This document shows positions 54,536 to 62,634 of a DNA stretch of 64,000 nt, in pieces. This stretch comes from Streptomyces niveus. GTDB taxonomy: Bacteria; Actinomycetota; Actinomycetes; Streptomycetales; Streptomycetaceae. Under the pieces are notes generated by a model. The model was not told the origin of the DNA. It made no database searches and saw only the letters and a list, made by a program, of their open reading frames with translations. Where the stretch lies: contig NZ_CP018047.1 in NCBI RefSeq assembly GCF_002009175.1, positions 6,448,001 through 6,512,000 of the forward strand, written 5' to 3'. Both the position numbers and the translations under genes were made by a program. Within the stretch, counting starts at the first letter, position 1. Each line of letters begins with the position of its first letter.

Positions 54536-54564
54536 AAGGTGGCATAGACCAATGGGACCGTCAA
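54536..54564 (-). promoter_or_regulatory. Importer promoter overlapped by a DasR-like site
   Basis: On the minus strand TTGACG (54564-54559) and CACCTT (54541-54536) are 17 bp apart. The plus-strand stretch GGTGGCATAGACCAAT (54538-54553) matches 12 of 16 positions of the DasR element AGTGGTCTAGACCAGT. DasR represses aminosugar and chitin genes in streptomycetes, which fits the GH20 and LPMO genes nearby. Confidence 0.5.
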
Positions 54565-54646
54565 CCCCTTGCGAGACAAAGGGTATTGACGATCTCGGCG
54601 CACTTCGAGGATGCTGTCGCTCTCCCGGAGGCGGCTACACTTGACC

Positions 54647-54710
54647 TGACCAGTGACGTCAGTTGGCGGACTGGTCGCGTGAACTGGTAAGTCTGGTAAA
54701 GCTGGTGAGT
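54647..54710. repeat. Repeat cluster upstream of the GntR gene
   Basis: TGACCAGTGA (54647-54656) and ACTGGTC (54670-54676) form an inverted pair. They are followed by three tandem 9-bp units, CTGGTAAGT, CTGGTAAAG and CTGGTGAGT, at 54684-54710, ending 26 bp before the GntR start. The CTGGT core suggests autoregulation. Confidence 0.6.
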
Positions 54711-54736
54711 GATGCGGGCGTCCGGAGGGGGACACC

Positions 54737-55582
54737 ATGGATGTCGACGTACCCGGGACGGTGCTCAAACGGGAGCGGGCCCGTGATGCCGTCCTGGAGC
54801 TGATCGAGTCGCGCAGCCCCGGGGACGCCATCCCGTCGGAACGCGCCCTGTGCGCGCTGCTCGGAGTGTCGCGGCCCACCGTGCGCTCGGCGATCGACGA
54901 ACTCGTGGCCGTCGGGCTCCTGGTCCGCGAACACGGCCGCGGCATGTTCGTCGCCCCCGCGAAGATCACCCAGGAGCTGGTCTCCGCGGACCTCACGCTG
55001 ACCGTGCCGCGGGCGGCCGGTACCTGGTCGAGCCGGCTGCTGGAGTTCACCACCCACCAGGCCGGCGCCCGTGTCGGCCGCAAGCTCCGCATGTCACCCG
55101 CCGAGGACATCATCTACGTCGCCCGGCTGCGGCTCGTCGACGGCGCCCCGATGGCGATCGAGCACCTGCACATCAGGGCGGCGCTCGCTCCCGGCCTGTC
55201 GGCCCAGGAGCTGGAGAGCGGCGATCTCTACGAGCACCTGCGGGACACCCACGGGGTGCACGTCCACGAAGCCGTACAGGCCATCGAGCCGACCGTCGTC
55301 ACCCGCGCCGAGGCCGGGTTCCTCGACGTGCCCGAACTCTCCCCGGCGCTGCTCTTCGAGCGGCTGACCTCGGACACCACCGGCCGCCCGGTGGAGTACG
55401 TCCACTCGCTCTACCGGGGCGACCGCTACCGCATCGTCTCCCGGCTCACCCTCGGCCCGGCGGCAGCGGAGGCGGTGCCCGCCGGCGGTGACGGGCACCA
55501 TCCGGGCATCCCGCCGGGCGACTTCGCCCACGGGGACGCCATCACGTCGTCCACCCGCGGGGACATCCAGTCGGGCGACTGA
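54737..55582 (+). CDS. GntR-family regulator with UTRA domain
   Basis: GntR/HutC-type proteins bind DNA through an N-terminal winged helix and sugars or sugar phosphates through a C-terminal UTRA domain. The 281-aa product has the winged helix (IPSERALCALLGVSRPTVRS) and a UTRA domain with IIYVARLRLVDGAPMAIE and RPVEYVHSLYRGDRYRI. DasR belongs to the same subgroup. ATG at 54737 follows GGAGG. It is divergent from the sugar importer, whose control region holds matching half-sites, so it probably represses that operon and itself. Confidence 0.9.
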   Translation: MDVDVPGTVLKRERARDAVLELIESRSPGDAIPSERALCALLGVSRPTVRSAIDELVAVGLLVREHGRGMFVAPAKITQELVSADLTLTVPRAAGTWSSRLLEFTTHQAGARVGRKLRMSPAEDIIYVARLRLVDGAPMAIEHLHIRAALAPGLSAQELESGDLYEHLRDTHGVHVHEAVQAIEPTVVTRAEAGFLDVPELSPALLFERLTSDTTGRPVEYVHSLYRGDRYRIVSRLTLGPAAAEAVPAGGDGHHPGIPPGDFAHGDAITSSTRGDIQSGD

Positions 55583-55615
55583 ACGAGCGGGACCGGGCCG
55601 CCCCGGCAGGCCCCC

Positions 55616-56302
55616 TCAGCCCACCCAGCGGTAGCACCGCTCCGGGCGCCCCGTCCCCCCGTACCGCAGCGTGACCTCCGCCCGGCCCGTGTCCGCGAAG
55701 TACTCCAGATAGCGCCGCGCGCTCACCCGCGACAGCGCCCCCTCGTCCGCGCACTGCGTCGCCGACAGACCCTCCGCGTGACGGCGCAGCGTGCGCTCGA
55801 CCAGCTCCGCCGTGTGCGCGGCCAGCCCCTTCGGAAGCTCACGGGAGCCCGGCGGGCGGGTGCCGAATATCTGGTCGACGTCCTCCTGGCGCGCCTCGCC
55901 CAGCCGGTCCAGCCGGGTCCGCAGCGACGCCACGTGCCGCAGCTGCTCCTGGAGCGCGGACCGGCTGAACGGCTTGATCAGATAGTGCAGCGCCCCCGCC
56001 CGCAGCGCCGCGCGGATGACGCCCGCGTCCCGCGCCGCCGTGATGAACAGGGCGTCCACGCTCGTACGGGTCGCGTCCCGCTCCTCCGCCGCCCGCAGCT
56101 CGCGCAGCACGGCGATCCCGTCCATATCCGGCAGATAGATATCAAGAAGCACCAGGTCAGGTCGGCGCAGCTCCGCAGCGCGCAACGCTTCGGAACCGCT
56201 GTGCGCCACGCCGACGACCTCAAACCCGTCCATCGCGGACACATAGCGGCCGTGCAGTTTCGCGACCATGAAGTCGTCGTCCACCACCAGCACTTTTGTC
56301 AC
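55616..56302 (-). CDS. Response regulator of the CitB/DctR type
   Basis: The 228-aa protein has a receiver domain with the acidic pocket VVDDDF, phospho-acceptor Asp54 (VLLDIYLPDMDG) and the conserved Lys in LIKPFSRSAL, and a C-terminal winged helix (GLSATQCADEGALSRVSARRYLEYF). Such regulators control di- and tricarboxylate uptake. GTG at 56302 is divergent from tctC, its likely target. The usual partner, a sensor kinase gene of the CitA type, is missing on both sides. Confidence 0.9.
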   Translation of the reverse strand: MTKVLVVDDDFMVAKLHGRYVSAMDGFEVVGVAHSGSEALRAAELRRPDLVLLDIYLPDMDGIAVLRELRAAEERDATRTSVDALFITAARDAGVIRAALRAGALHYLIKPFSRSALQEQLRHVASLRTRLDRLGEARQEDVDQIFGTRPPGSRELPKGLAAHTAELVERTLRRHAEGLSATQCADEGALSRVSARRYLEYFADTGRAEVTLRYGGTGRPERCYRWVG

Positions 56303-56325
56303 GCCGACACGCTAAGCCGCGACCG

Positions 56326-56346
56326 CAACGACCACAACGTCCGTTG
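56326..56346. promoter_or_regulatory. CAACG repeats between response regulator gene and tctC
   Basis: CAACG at 56326-56330 and 56335-56339 (9 bp apart) and the inverted CGTTG at 56342-56346 cluster in the 133-bp divergent region. They are candidate binding sites of the response regulator. Confidence 0.4.
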
Positions 56347-56435
56347 ATTTCGGAAGAGAGACAGCTTCTTAACGCGAAGGCAACATGTGGGCCACCTCAC
56401 TGCCCTACCACTTGCTTCCCTGAAAGGCGGCTCAC

Positions 56436-57419
56436 GTGCGATTCCGCACCCCCCTCGCCCTCCTCGGGGCCGCGCTGATGGTGCTGGTGGGTCCGCCGCT
56501 GCTTTCAAAGGGCAGTGGCGACGACACCGGTACCCAGATACCCGGCCTGCGTTTCATGGTCCCCAACACCCCGGGCGGCGGCTACGACATCACCGCACGC
56601 ACCATGGCCAAGAACGCCGAGGACGCCGAGCTCAACCACAACATCGAGGTCTTCAACCTGCCCGGAGCCGGCGGCACCGTCGGTCTCGCCCGCGCCGTGA
56701 GCGAACACGGCAACGGCAAGCTCGTGGTCTCCATGGGCCTCGGCGTCGTCGGCGCCGTACGCACCAACAACTCCCACGAGACCCTCGCCGACACGACGCC
56801 GATCGCCCGCATCAGCGAGGAGACCGACATCGTCGTCGTCGCCAAGGACTCGCCGTACAAGACGATCAACGACCTCGTCGCGGCATGGAAGAAGAACCCG
56901 GCCAAACTGCCCGTCGGCGGCGGATCGTCGCCCGGCGGACCCGACCACCTCGCGCCCATGCTGATGGCGCGGGCCGCCGGAATCGCCCCGAAGACCGTCA
57001 ACTACGTCCCCTTCGACGGCGGCGGCGAACTCCTCGCCTCCATCCTCGGCAACAAGGTCGCCTTCGGCGTCTCCGGCCTCGGTGAGTACCGCGACCAGAT
57101 CGAGGCGGGCGAGCTGCGGCTGCTGGCCGTCACCGGCCCCGAACGGACCCCCGGCATGGACGCGCCCACCCTGCGCGAGGCGGGCCTCGACACCGACTTC
57201 ACCAACTGGCGCGGCGTCGTCGCCCCGCCCGGAATCTCCGACGCCCAGCGCGACAAGCTCATCGCCTTCTTCGAGAAGCTGCACGCCTCACCGCAGTGGA
57301 AGGAATCACTGAAGAAGAACGGCTGGGACGACGCCTTCCTCACCGGTGACAAATTCGGCGACTTCCTCGCCGCCGAGGACAAGCGCGTGCAATCCGTCCT
57401 GAAGGAGCTCGGGCTGTGA
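56436..57419 (+). CDS. tctC: Tripartite tricarboxylate transporter substrate-binding protein
   Basis: TctC proteins capture citrate or other carboxylates outside the cell for the TctAB membrane pair. The 327-aa product has an N-terminal hydrophobic export segment (residues 7-24), then LRFMVPNTPGGGYDITARTM, the ligand-loop signature of the family, and NLPGAGGTVGLA. GTG at 56436 begins MRFRTPLALLG. The stop overlaps tctB by four bases. There is no lipobox cysteine, so membrane attachment may rely on the uncleaved helix. Confidence 0.92.
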   Translation: MRFRTPLALLGAALMVLVGPPLLSKGSGDDTGTQIPGLRFMVPNTPGGGYDITARTMAKNAEDAELNHNIEVFNLPGAGGTVGLARAVSEHGNGKLVVSMGLGVVGAVRTNNSHETLADTTPIARISEETDIVVVAKDSPYKTINDLVAAWKKNPAKLPVGGGSSPGGPDHLAPMLMARAAGIAPKTVNYVPFDGGGELLASILGNKVAFGVSGLGEYRDQIEAGELRLLAVTGPERTPGMDAPTLREAGLDTDFTNWRGVVAPPGISDAQRDKLIAFFEKLHASPQWKESLKKNGWDDAFLTGDKFGDFLAAEDKRVQSVLKELGL

Positions 57420-57955
57420 CCACCGAACCGAACACCGCTCCCAAGGCGGAGGCCCCCGCTTCCCGCGGCTGGCTGCGCGAACACTCCGAACTCGGCGTCA
57501 GCCTCATGCTGCTCGTCCTCGGCGTCCTCGTCCTCACCGACGCCCTCACCATGGACGTCGACATCACCCAGCGCGGCCCGATCGGCCCCAAGACGGTGCC
57601 GATCGTCGTCGGCATCGGTCTGCTCGTCGTCGCCGCCCTCCTCAGCCTCGACGTCCTGCGCGGCGGCCGGGGCGAGTCCGAGACCGGCGAGGACATCGAC
57701 CTCAGCGAACCCAGCGACTGGCGCACCGTGCTGCTGCTCGCCGGGGTCTTCCTCGGCAACGCCGTACTCATCGGCCCCCTCGGCTTCCCGATATCCGGGG
57801 CGCTGCTCTTCTGGGGCTCCGCGTACGCGCTCGGCAGCCGCCACCTCCACCGCGACCCGCTCATCGCCGCGAGCCTCTCCCTCGTCACCTACTTCCTCTT
57901 CAACAACCTGCTCGGCGTCCCCCTCCCCGGTGGCCCGCTGATGGGAGTGATCTAG
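57416..57955 (+). CDS. tctB: Tripartite tricarboxylate transporter small membrane subunit
   Basis: TctB is the four-helix partner of TctA. The 179-aa protein has four hydrophobic segments, including GVSLMLLVLGVLVLTDAL, VPIVVGIGLLVVAALLSL and the C-terminal LVTYFLFNNLLGVPLPGGPL, which is a family hallmark. It starts at GTG 57416 inside tctC and ends three bases before tctA, so the three subunits form one operon. Confidence 0.92.
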   Translation: MTTEPNTAPKAEAPASRGWLREHSELGVSLMLLVLGVLVLTDALTMDVDITQRGPIGPKTVPIVVGIGLLVVAALLSLDVLRGGRGESETGEDIDLSEPSDWRTVLLLAGVFLGNAVLIGPLGFPISGALLFWGSAYALGSRHLHRDPLIAASLSLVTYFLFNNLLGVPLPGGPLMGVI

Positions 57956-57958
57956 ACC

Positions 57959-59464
57959 ATGGACTCCCTCAACTCCCTGATCGACGGCTTCGGTACGGCG
58001 CTCACGCCGATGAACCTGCTCTGGGCCGCCGTCGGCGTACTGCTCGGCACCGCGATCGGCGTCCTGCCCGGCATCGGCCCGGCCATGGCCGTCGCCCTGC
58101 TGCTCCCCGTCACCTACGGCCTGGAGCCGACCGGCGCGTTCATCATGTTCGCCGGCATCTACTACGGAGCCATGTTCGGCGGCTCCACCACCTCGATCCT
58201 GCTCAACACCCCCGGTGAGAGCGCGGCGGTGGTGGCCGCCATCGAGGGCAACCCGATGGCCAAGGCGGGACGCGGCGCGCAGGCGCTCGCCGCCGCGGCG
58301 GGCGGTCACTTCGTCGGCGGCATGATCGGCACGATCCTGCTGGTCGTCCTCGCCCCGACCGTCGCCTCCCTCGCCGTCGACATCGGCGCACCCGACTACT
58401 TCGCCATCATGGTGCTGGCGTTCATCGCCGTCACCTCGGTCCTCGGCTCGTCCCGTATCCGCGGGCTCGCCTCGCTGCTCATCGGCCTCACCATCGGTCT
58501 GGTCGGCCTCGACCAGATGACCGGCCAGCAGCGTCTGACCTTCGGCACGCTCGAACTCGCCGACGGCGTCGACGTCGTGATTGTCGCGGTCGGTCTCTTC
58601 GCGATCGGCGAGGCCCTGTGGGTCGCCGCGCACCTGCGGCGCTCCTCGGGCGAACCGGTCCCGGTCGGCCGCCCCTGGCTCGGCAAGGACGACGTGCGCC
58701 GCACCTGGAAGCCGTGGCTGCGCGGGCCGCTCATCGGCTTCCCGTTCGGCGCGATCCCGGCCGGCGGCGCGGAGATCCCGACGTTCCTGTCGTACGTCAC
58801 CGAGAAGCGGCTCTCCAAGAACAAGAATCAGTTCGGCAAGGGCGCCATCGAGGGCGTCGCCGGACCCGAGTCGGCCGCCTCGGCCTCGGCCGCCGGCACC
58901 CTCGTGTCGATGCTGACGCTCGGCCTGCCGACGACCGCCGTCGCCGCCGTGATGCTGGCCGCGTTCCAGCAGTACGGCATCCAGCCCGGACCGCTGCTGT
59001 TCGAGCGCGAGTCGGAGCTGGTCTGGGGCCTCATCGCCTCGCTGTTCGTCGGCATGGTGCTGCTGCTGGCACTGAACCTGCCGCTCGCCCCTGTGTGGGT
59101 GAAGCTGCTGCGCATCCCGCGCCCCTACCTGTACGCGGGCATCCTCTTCTTCGCGGCCGTCGGCGCGTACGCGGTCGGCGGAGAGGCGCTGGACCTGGTG
59201 ATCCTGCTGATCATCGGTCTGATCGGGTTCGGTATGCGGCGCTACGGGCTGCCGGTGCTGCCGGCCGTCATCGGTGTCATCCTCGGCCCGGCCGCCGAAC
59301 AGCAGATGCGCAGGGCGCTCCAGATCAGCGACGGAAGTGCCTCCGGCCTCGTCAACACACCGTTCTCGGTGACCGTCTACGCCGTCGTCGTGCTGATCAT
59401 CTGCTGGCCGCTGGTGCGCAAGCTCGTGCTGAGCCGCCGGAAGGAGACAGACGTCTCGGCCTGA
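57959..59464 (+). CDS. tctA: Tripartite tricarboxylate transporter large membrane subunit
   Basis: TctA is the large transport subunit. The 501-aa protein has about twelve helices and the conserved loops [19 protein letters not shown] and [19 protein letters not shown], plus the repeat-related [21 protein letters not shown] at 57959 follows the tctB stop at once. A long inverted repeat lies between its stop and the next gene. The substrate could be citrate or another carboxylate. Confidence 0.94.
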   Translation: MDSLNSLIDGFGTALTPMNLLWAAVGVLLGTAIGVLPGIGPAMAVALLLPVTYGLEPTGAFIMFAGIYYGAMFGGSTTSILLNTPGESAAVVAAIEGNPMAKAGRGAQALAAAAGGHFVGGMIGTILLVVLAPTVASLAVDIGAPDYFAIMVLAFIAVTSVLGSSRIRGLASLLIGLTIGLVGLDQMTGQQRLTFGTLELADGVDVVIVAVGLFAIGEALWVAAHLRRSSGEPVPVGRPWLGKDDVRRTWKPWLRGPLIGFPFGAIPAGGAEIPTFLSYVTEKRLSKNKNQFGKGAIEGVAGPESAASASAAGTLVSMLTLGLPTTAVAAVMLAAFQQYGIQPGPLLFERESELVWGLIASLFVGMVLLLALNLPLAPVWVKLLRIPRPYLYAGILFFAAVGAYAVGGEALDLVILLIIGLIGFGMRRYGLPVLPAVIGVILGPAAEQQMRRALQISDGSASGLVNTPFSVTVYAVVVLIICWPLVRKLVLSRRKETDVSA

Positions 59465-59503
59465 CGCTCCGGCAGTAGGAGCCGCCCGAACAGGCCCCGC
59501 CCG

Positions 59504-59560
59504 ACCGACAGTTCGGACCGTGCGCGCGTCACTGAGCGCCCGCCGGTCCGAACTGTCAGT
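59504..59560. repeat. Inverted repeat between tctA and the methyltransferase-Nudix gene
   Basis: Arms of 17 bp (59504-59520 and 59544-59560) match except for one base; the inner GACAGTTCGGACCG is perfect. The 23-nt spacer is long for a terminator, so it may be a tctA terminator or an operator just before the next gene. Confidence 0.65.
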
Positions 59561-59581
59561 CGTGGATGGGACCATCGACAC

Positions 59582-60718
59582 ATGACCCCGATCGACTGGG
59601 ACGACGCCGCAGACTCCTTCGACGAGGAGCCCGACCACGGGCTGCTCGATCCGACCGTACGAAAGGCGTGGGCCGCCAAGCTCGCCGGCTGGCTGCCGCC
59701 CGAGCCGTCCAGGGTGCTCGACCTCGGCTGCGGCACCGGCAGCCTCGCCCTACTCGCCACCGAGTCGGGCCACCGCGTGACCGCCGTCGACCTCTCACCG
59801 CGCATGGTCGGACTCGCCCGCGCCAAACTGTCCGGCACGGACACGGAGGTGCTGGTCGGCGACGCGGCGAGACCCCCCGTGGGAGAGCGCACGTTCGACG
59901 TGATCATGGCCCGCCATGTGCTGTGGCTGCTCCCCGATCCGGACCGGGCGCTGAACCACTGGCTGTCCCTGCTGCGTCCCGGCGGACGGCTGATACTGAT
60001 CGAAGGCGTCTGGTCCGGCGCCGGACTGCCGGCGACCCGCGTCACGATGTCACTGGCCCCGCTCGTCGAGCGCGTCCAGCACGAGCACCTGTCGGCCGAC
60101 GCCGCCCTCTGGGGCCGCGCCGTCGACGACGAGCGCTACGCGCTGATCGCCCACACCGCGCAGCGCCGCCGCCACACGGAAGTGGTCGACGTCCATCTGA
60201 TCCTGCGCCGGGGCGACGAGGTGCTGCTCGCCCGCAGGTCCGGCACGGGATACGGGGACGGCCTGCTGAACAGCCCGTCGGGCCACGTCGAGGACGGCGA
60301 GGACGTCCGCGCGGCGATGATCCGCGAGGCGTCCGAGGAGATCGGCGCCGAACTGGACCCCGGCGACCTGCGTACGGCCCTGGTCATGCACCACCGCGGC
60401 CCCGGCGGCAGGCCGCGCACCGGCTGGTTCTTCGAGGCGCGGTACGAGGCGGGGCGCACGCCCTGGGAGCCGTACAACCGGGAGCCGGAGAAGTGCTCGG
60501 GCCTCTCCTGGCACCCGCTCTCCGCGCTCCCGGACGACATAGTCGCCTACTGCCGCGCGGGCCTGGAGGCGTACCGGGCGGGGGAGCGCTTCGTCATCCA
60601 CTGGCACGAGGACGCCGACTCGATCGCCTACGACCCGGACGGCACACCGCGTGCGACGCTGCTGCCCAAGACGGACACGGGCGTTACGACGGCGGAAGGC
60701 GGTCCGACAGTTTCGTGA
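59582..60718 (+). CDS. Fusion of SAM-dependent methyltransferase and Nudix hydrolase
   Basis: The 378-aa protein joins two enzymes. Residues 1 to about 190 form a class I methyltransferase with the SAM loop VLDLGCGTGSLALLA, VTAVDLSPRMV and RHVLWLLPDPDRAL. Residues about 200-375 form a Nudix domain with a complete box: G, five residues, E, seven residues, REASEEIG. The Nudix part resembles hydrolases of modified nucleotides. ATG at 59582 is used. The end overlaps the convergent DUF402 gene by 35 bp. Substrates of both parts are unknown; the fusion suggests linked modification and clean-up. Confidence 0.88.
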   Translation: MTPIDWDDAADSFDEEPDHGLLDPTVRKAWAAKLAGWLPPEPSRVLDLGCGTGSLALLATESGHRVTAVDLSPRMVGLARAKLSGTDTEVLVGDAARPPVGERTFDVIMARHVLWLLPDPDRALNHWLSLLRPGGRLILIEGVWSGAGLPATRVTMSLAPLVERVQHEHLSADAALWGRAVDDERYALIAHTAQRRRHTEVVDVHLILRRGDEVLLARRSGTGYGDGLLNSPSGHVEDGEDVRAAMIREASEEIGAELDPGDLRTALVMHHRGPGGRPRTGWFFEARYEAGRTPWEPYNREPEKCSGLSWHPLSALPDDIVAYCRAGLEAYRAGERFVIHWHEDADSIAYDPDGTPRATLLPKTDTGVTTAEGGPTVS

Positions 60719-61232
60719 ACGCGCCGTCGCGTACGAGGAGTTCCAGCTCGTCCAGCGCGCGGCGGGCTGCGTCGGCCGCGACCGGGTCCCGGTCGGCGAG
60801 GCCGCTCTCCTCGAACTCGTCCTCGTCGAGACGCAGGACCGTGCCGCGGTCCGCCGATGCCCAGAGGTCGAGATCCAGGTCCTCGACCAGCAGCTCGTAC
60901 CGCAGTTCACCGGTTCCGAGACCGCGCACGACCGTCGGCCGTGTCACGTCGCAGTACCAGCCCTTGAGCGTGCCGTCGCCCGCGCGGACCTCCTTCACCG
61001 CGTACCACCGGTCGCGCCAGTAGTGCTCCGTGAAGACGTCGCCGGGCTCGAAGCGTACGAAGCCGAAGTCCCGCACACCGTCCGCCGCCCACGGCGCGCG
61101 CACCACGACGCGCGCGCCGTCGTCGGCGATCAGGGTGGCGGGATAGCGGATCTTCGTACGGCCCGCCTTCACCAGGTGCACCTCCACCTGGACCCCGGGC
61201 GCTCCGGCGCCGTCAGAGGAGCTCGCGGACAT
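60684..61232 (-). CDS. DUF402 domain-containing protein
   Basis: The 182-aa protein has the DUF402 barrel: FGFVRFEPGDVFTEHYWRDR, WYAVKEVRAGDGTLKGWYCD, LVEDLDLDLWASADRG and LDEDEFEESGL. Relatives include nucleoside di- and triphosphate phosphatases and FomD-like nucleotidyl hydrolases that use the aspartate-rich strands to bind metal. The start at 61232 lies within the end of the GNAT gene (20-bp overlap), so the two are coupled. It ends in TAA inside the convergent fusion gene. Confidence 0.85.
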   Translation of the reverse strand: MSASSSDGAGAPGVQVEVHLVKAGRTKIRYPATLIADDGARVVVRAPWAADGVRDFGFVRFEPGDVFTEHYWRDRWYAVKEVRAGDGTLKGWYCDVTRPTVVRGLGTGELRYELLVEDLDLDLWASADRGTVLRLDEDEFEESGLADRDPVAADAARRALDELELLVRDGAFTKLSDRLPPS

Positions 61233-62133
61233 GGCGTACCTCCGAGGCGCAGATCCGGTAGCCGAACCAGGAGTTGACCGCGAGCATCGGCCCGTTCCCC
61301 GAGTCGTTGTTGGTGAACGCGTCCGTGTAACCGGCGGCTCGGGCGCGGCGCAGCGAGTCCGCCTTGGCGGCCTTGGCCAGACCCCGGCCGCGGTAGTCGC
61401 GCAGCGAGCCCGTCATGGCCGACAGATAGGTGGTGTCACCGTCCGAGTGGACGAGGGTGAAGGCCACGATCCTGCCGTCGGCGACCACGAGCGTGCTGAG
61501 GTCACGGTCCAGACAGGGGTGCCGCCAGGTGCTGTTCAGCCAGTCCTCGTAGTCGTCGAGGCTGCTGCTGATGTCGCCCGGTTCGTCCGACGTCGCCTCG
61601 GCGTCTGCCTCGAACACCGACCGCGGGTCGTCGGCGAAGTCCGCCGCCGTCGCCAGCGCGCAGCCCGCGGGGAGTCCCGGCGGCCCGGGCAGTGTGGCGC
61701 CCGTCAGATCGAGCCGCTGGAAGTGCGCGGTACGCAGCGGCGAGTAGCCCCGGCGGGCGGCGAAGGCGAGGGACGCGGGCTCGTCGTTCACCCAGGCGAA
61801 GAGGGTGGTCGCGCCCTCGGCGGCCAGATGCTCCTCGGCGGCCCGCAGGATCGCGGTTCCCACGCCCTTGCCCTTGTGGTCGGGGTGCACATGGGGGTTG
61901 ACCCGGGCCTGACCGGGGTCCTCGCTGTCGTAGGCGAGCGCGACATGCGAGGTGCCGATCACCTCCCCGCCGTCCTCGGCCACCAGCATGCGGTACTTCG
62001 ACGCCGGATTGGCGCTGCGCACGGCGAAGTGCAGCGCCTCCTCGGTCGTCACGGCGTACGGCACGGAGGCACGCCGGACACGGACGACGGCAGGGGCGTC
62101 CGCCGGGCGGAAATCACGAACGATCACACTCAT
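61213..62133 (-). CDS. Tandem-domain GNAT acetyltransferase
   Basis: The 306-aa protein carries two GNAT folds. The first has VNPHVHPDHKGKGVGTAILRAA, the acetyl-CoA loop. The second has GSLRDYRGRGLAKAAKADSL and ends near NNDSGNGPMLAVNSWFGYRI. Such double GNATs include mycothiol synthase-like enzymes; here no mycothiol-specific evidence is visible. ATG at 62133 begins MSVIVRDFRPADAPAVVRVR. It is divergent from the small GntR gene and overlaps DUF402 downstream. Confidence 0.88.
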   Translation of the reverse strand: MSVIVRDFRPADAPAVVRVRRASVPYAVTTEEALHFAVRSANPASKYRMLVAEDGGEVIGTSHVALAYDSEDPGQARVNPHVHPDHKGKGVGTAILRAAEEHLAAEGATTLFAWVNDEPASLAFAARRGYSPLRTAHFQRLDLTGATLPGPPGLPAGCALATAADFADDPRSVFEADAEATSDEPGDISSSLDDYEDWLNSTWRHPCLDRDLSTLVVADGRIVAFTLVHSDGDTTYLSAMTGSLRDYRGRGLAKAAKADSLRRARAAGYTDAFTNNDSGNGPMLAVNSWFGYRICASEVRHVRELL

Positions 62134-62230
62134 GAATCGGCACGCTACGTGGGCGCGGCGCCGCAACGCCTCCCATTTTCCGGCCCGGAACGCGGGGGAG
62201 TTACGCGGGAGATGGGGGACAATCGGGCCT

Positions 62231-62605
62231 GTGACCTTGAACATCTCCATCGACGACGACGCGACGACCGCTCCGTACGAGCAGTTGCGCACCCAGATCT
62301 CCGAACTGGCCCGCTCGGGCGCGCTGCCCGTGGGACACAAGCTGCCGACGGTACGGGGCTTCGCCGAGGAACTCGGCCTCGCGGCGAACACCGTCGCCAA
62401 GGCCTACCGGGCCCTGGAGACGGACGGCGTCATCGAGACGCGCGGCCGTAACGGCACGTTCGTCGCGGCGGCGGGCGACGCGGCGGACCGCAAGGCGGCC
62501 GCCGCCGCCCAGGAGTACGCGGAGAATGCCCGCCGCCTCGGCCTTTCCCGCGCGGACGCGCTGTCCCTGGCCGAGGACGCGGTACGGGCGGCGTACTCGC
62601 GCTGA
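62231..62605 (+). CDS. Small GntR-family regulator (YtrA type)
   Basis: The 124-aa product has the GntR winged helix (YEQLRTQISELARSGALPVG, GFAEELGLAANTVAKAYRAL) and only a short helical tail for dimer contact, as in the YtrA subgroup, which often controls ABC transporters. GTG at 62231 lies seven bases after GACAAT, so the transcript may be leaderless. It converges on an ABC exporter operon 29 bp away and is divergent from the GNAT gene; either could be a target. Confidence 0.85.
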   Translation: MTLNISIDDDATTAPYEQLRTQISELARSGALPVGHKLPTVRGFAEELGLAANTVAKAYRALETDGVIETRGRNGTFVAAAGDAADRKAAAAAQEYAENARRLGLSRADALSLAEDAVRAAYSR

Positions 62606-62634
62606 GCGCGGGGCCCTGGGGGCGGTGGGCCGGA

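Noticed and set aside
57946..57961. A 13-of-16 match to the DasR element at the tctB/tctA junction
   Set aside because: The stop codon TAG, the short linker and the ATG account for much of the match, and the position inside an operon gives no clear regulatory role.
57002..59638. A very long open frame on the minus strand opposite tctC, tctB and tctA
   Set aside because: It is rich in Glu, Gln, Arg and Asp repeats typical of antisense frames in high-G+C DNA, has no family signature, and covers three well-supported genes.
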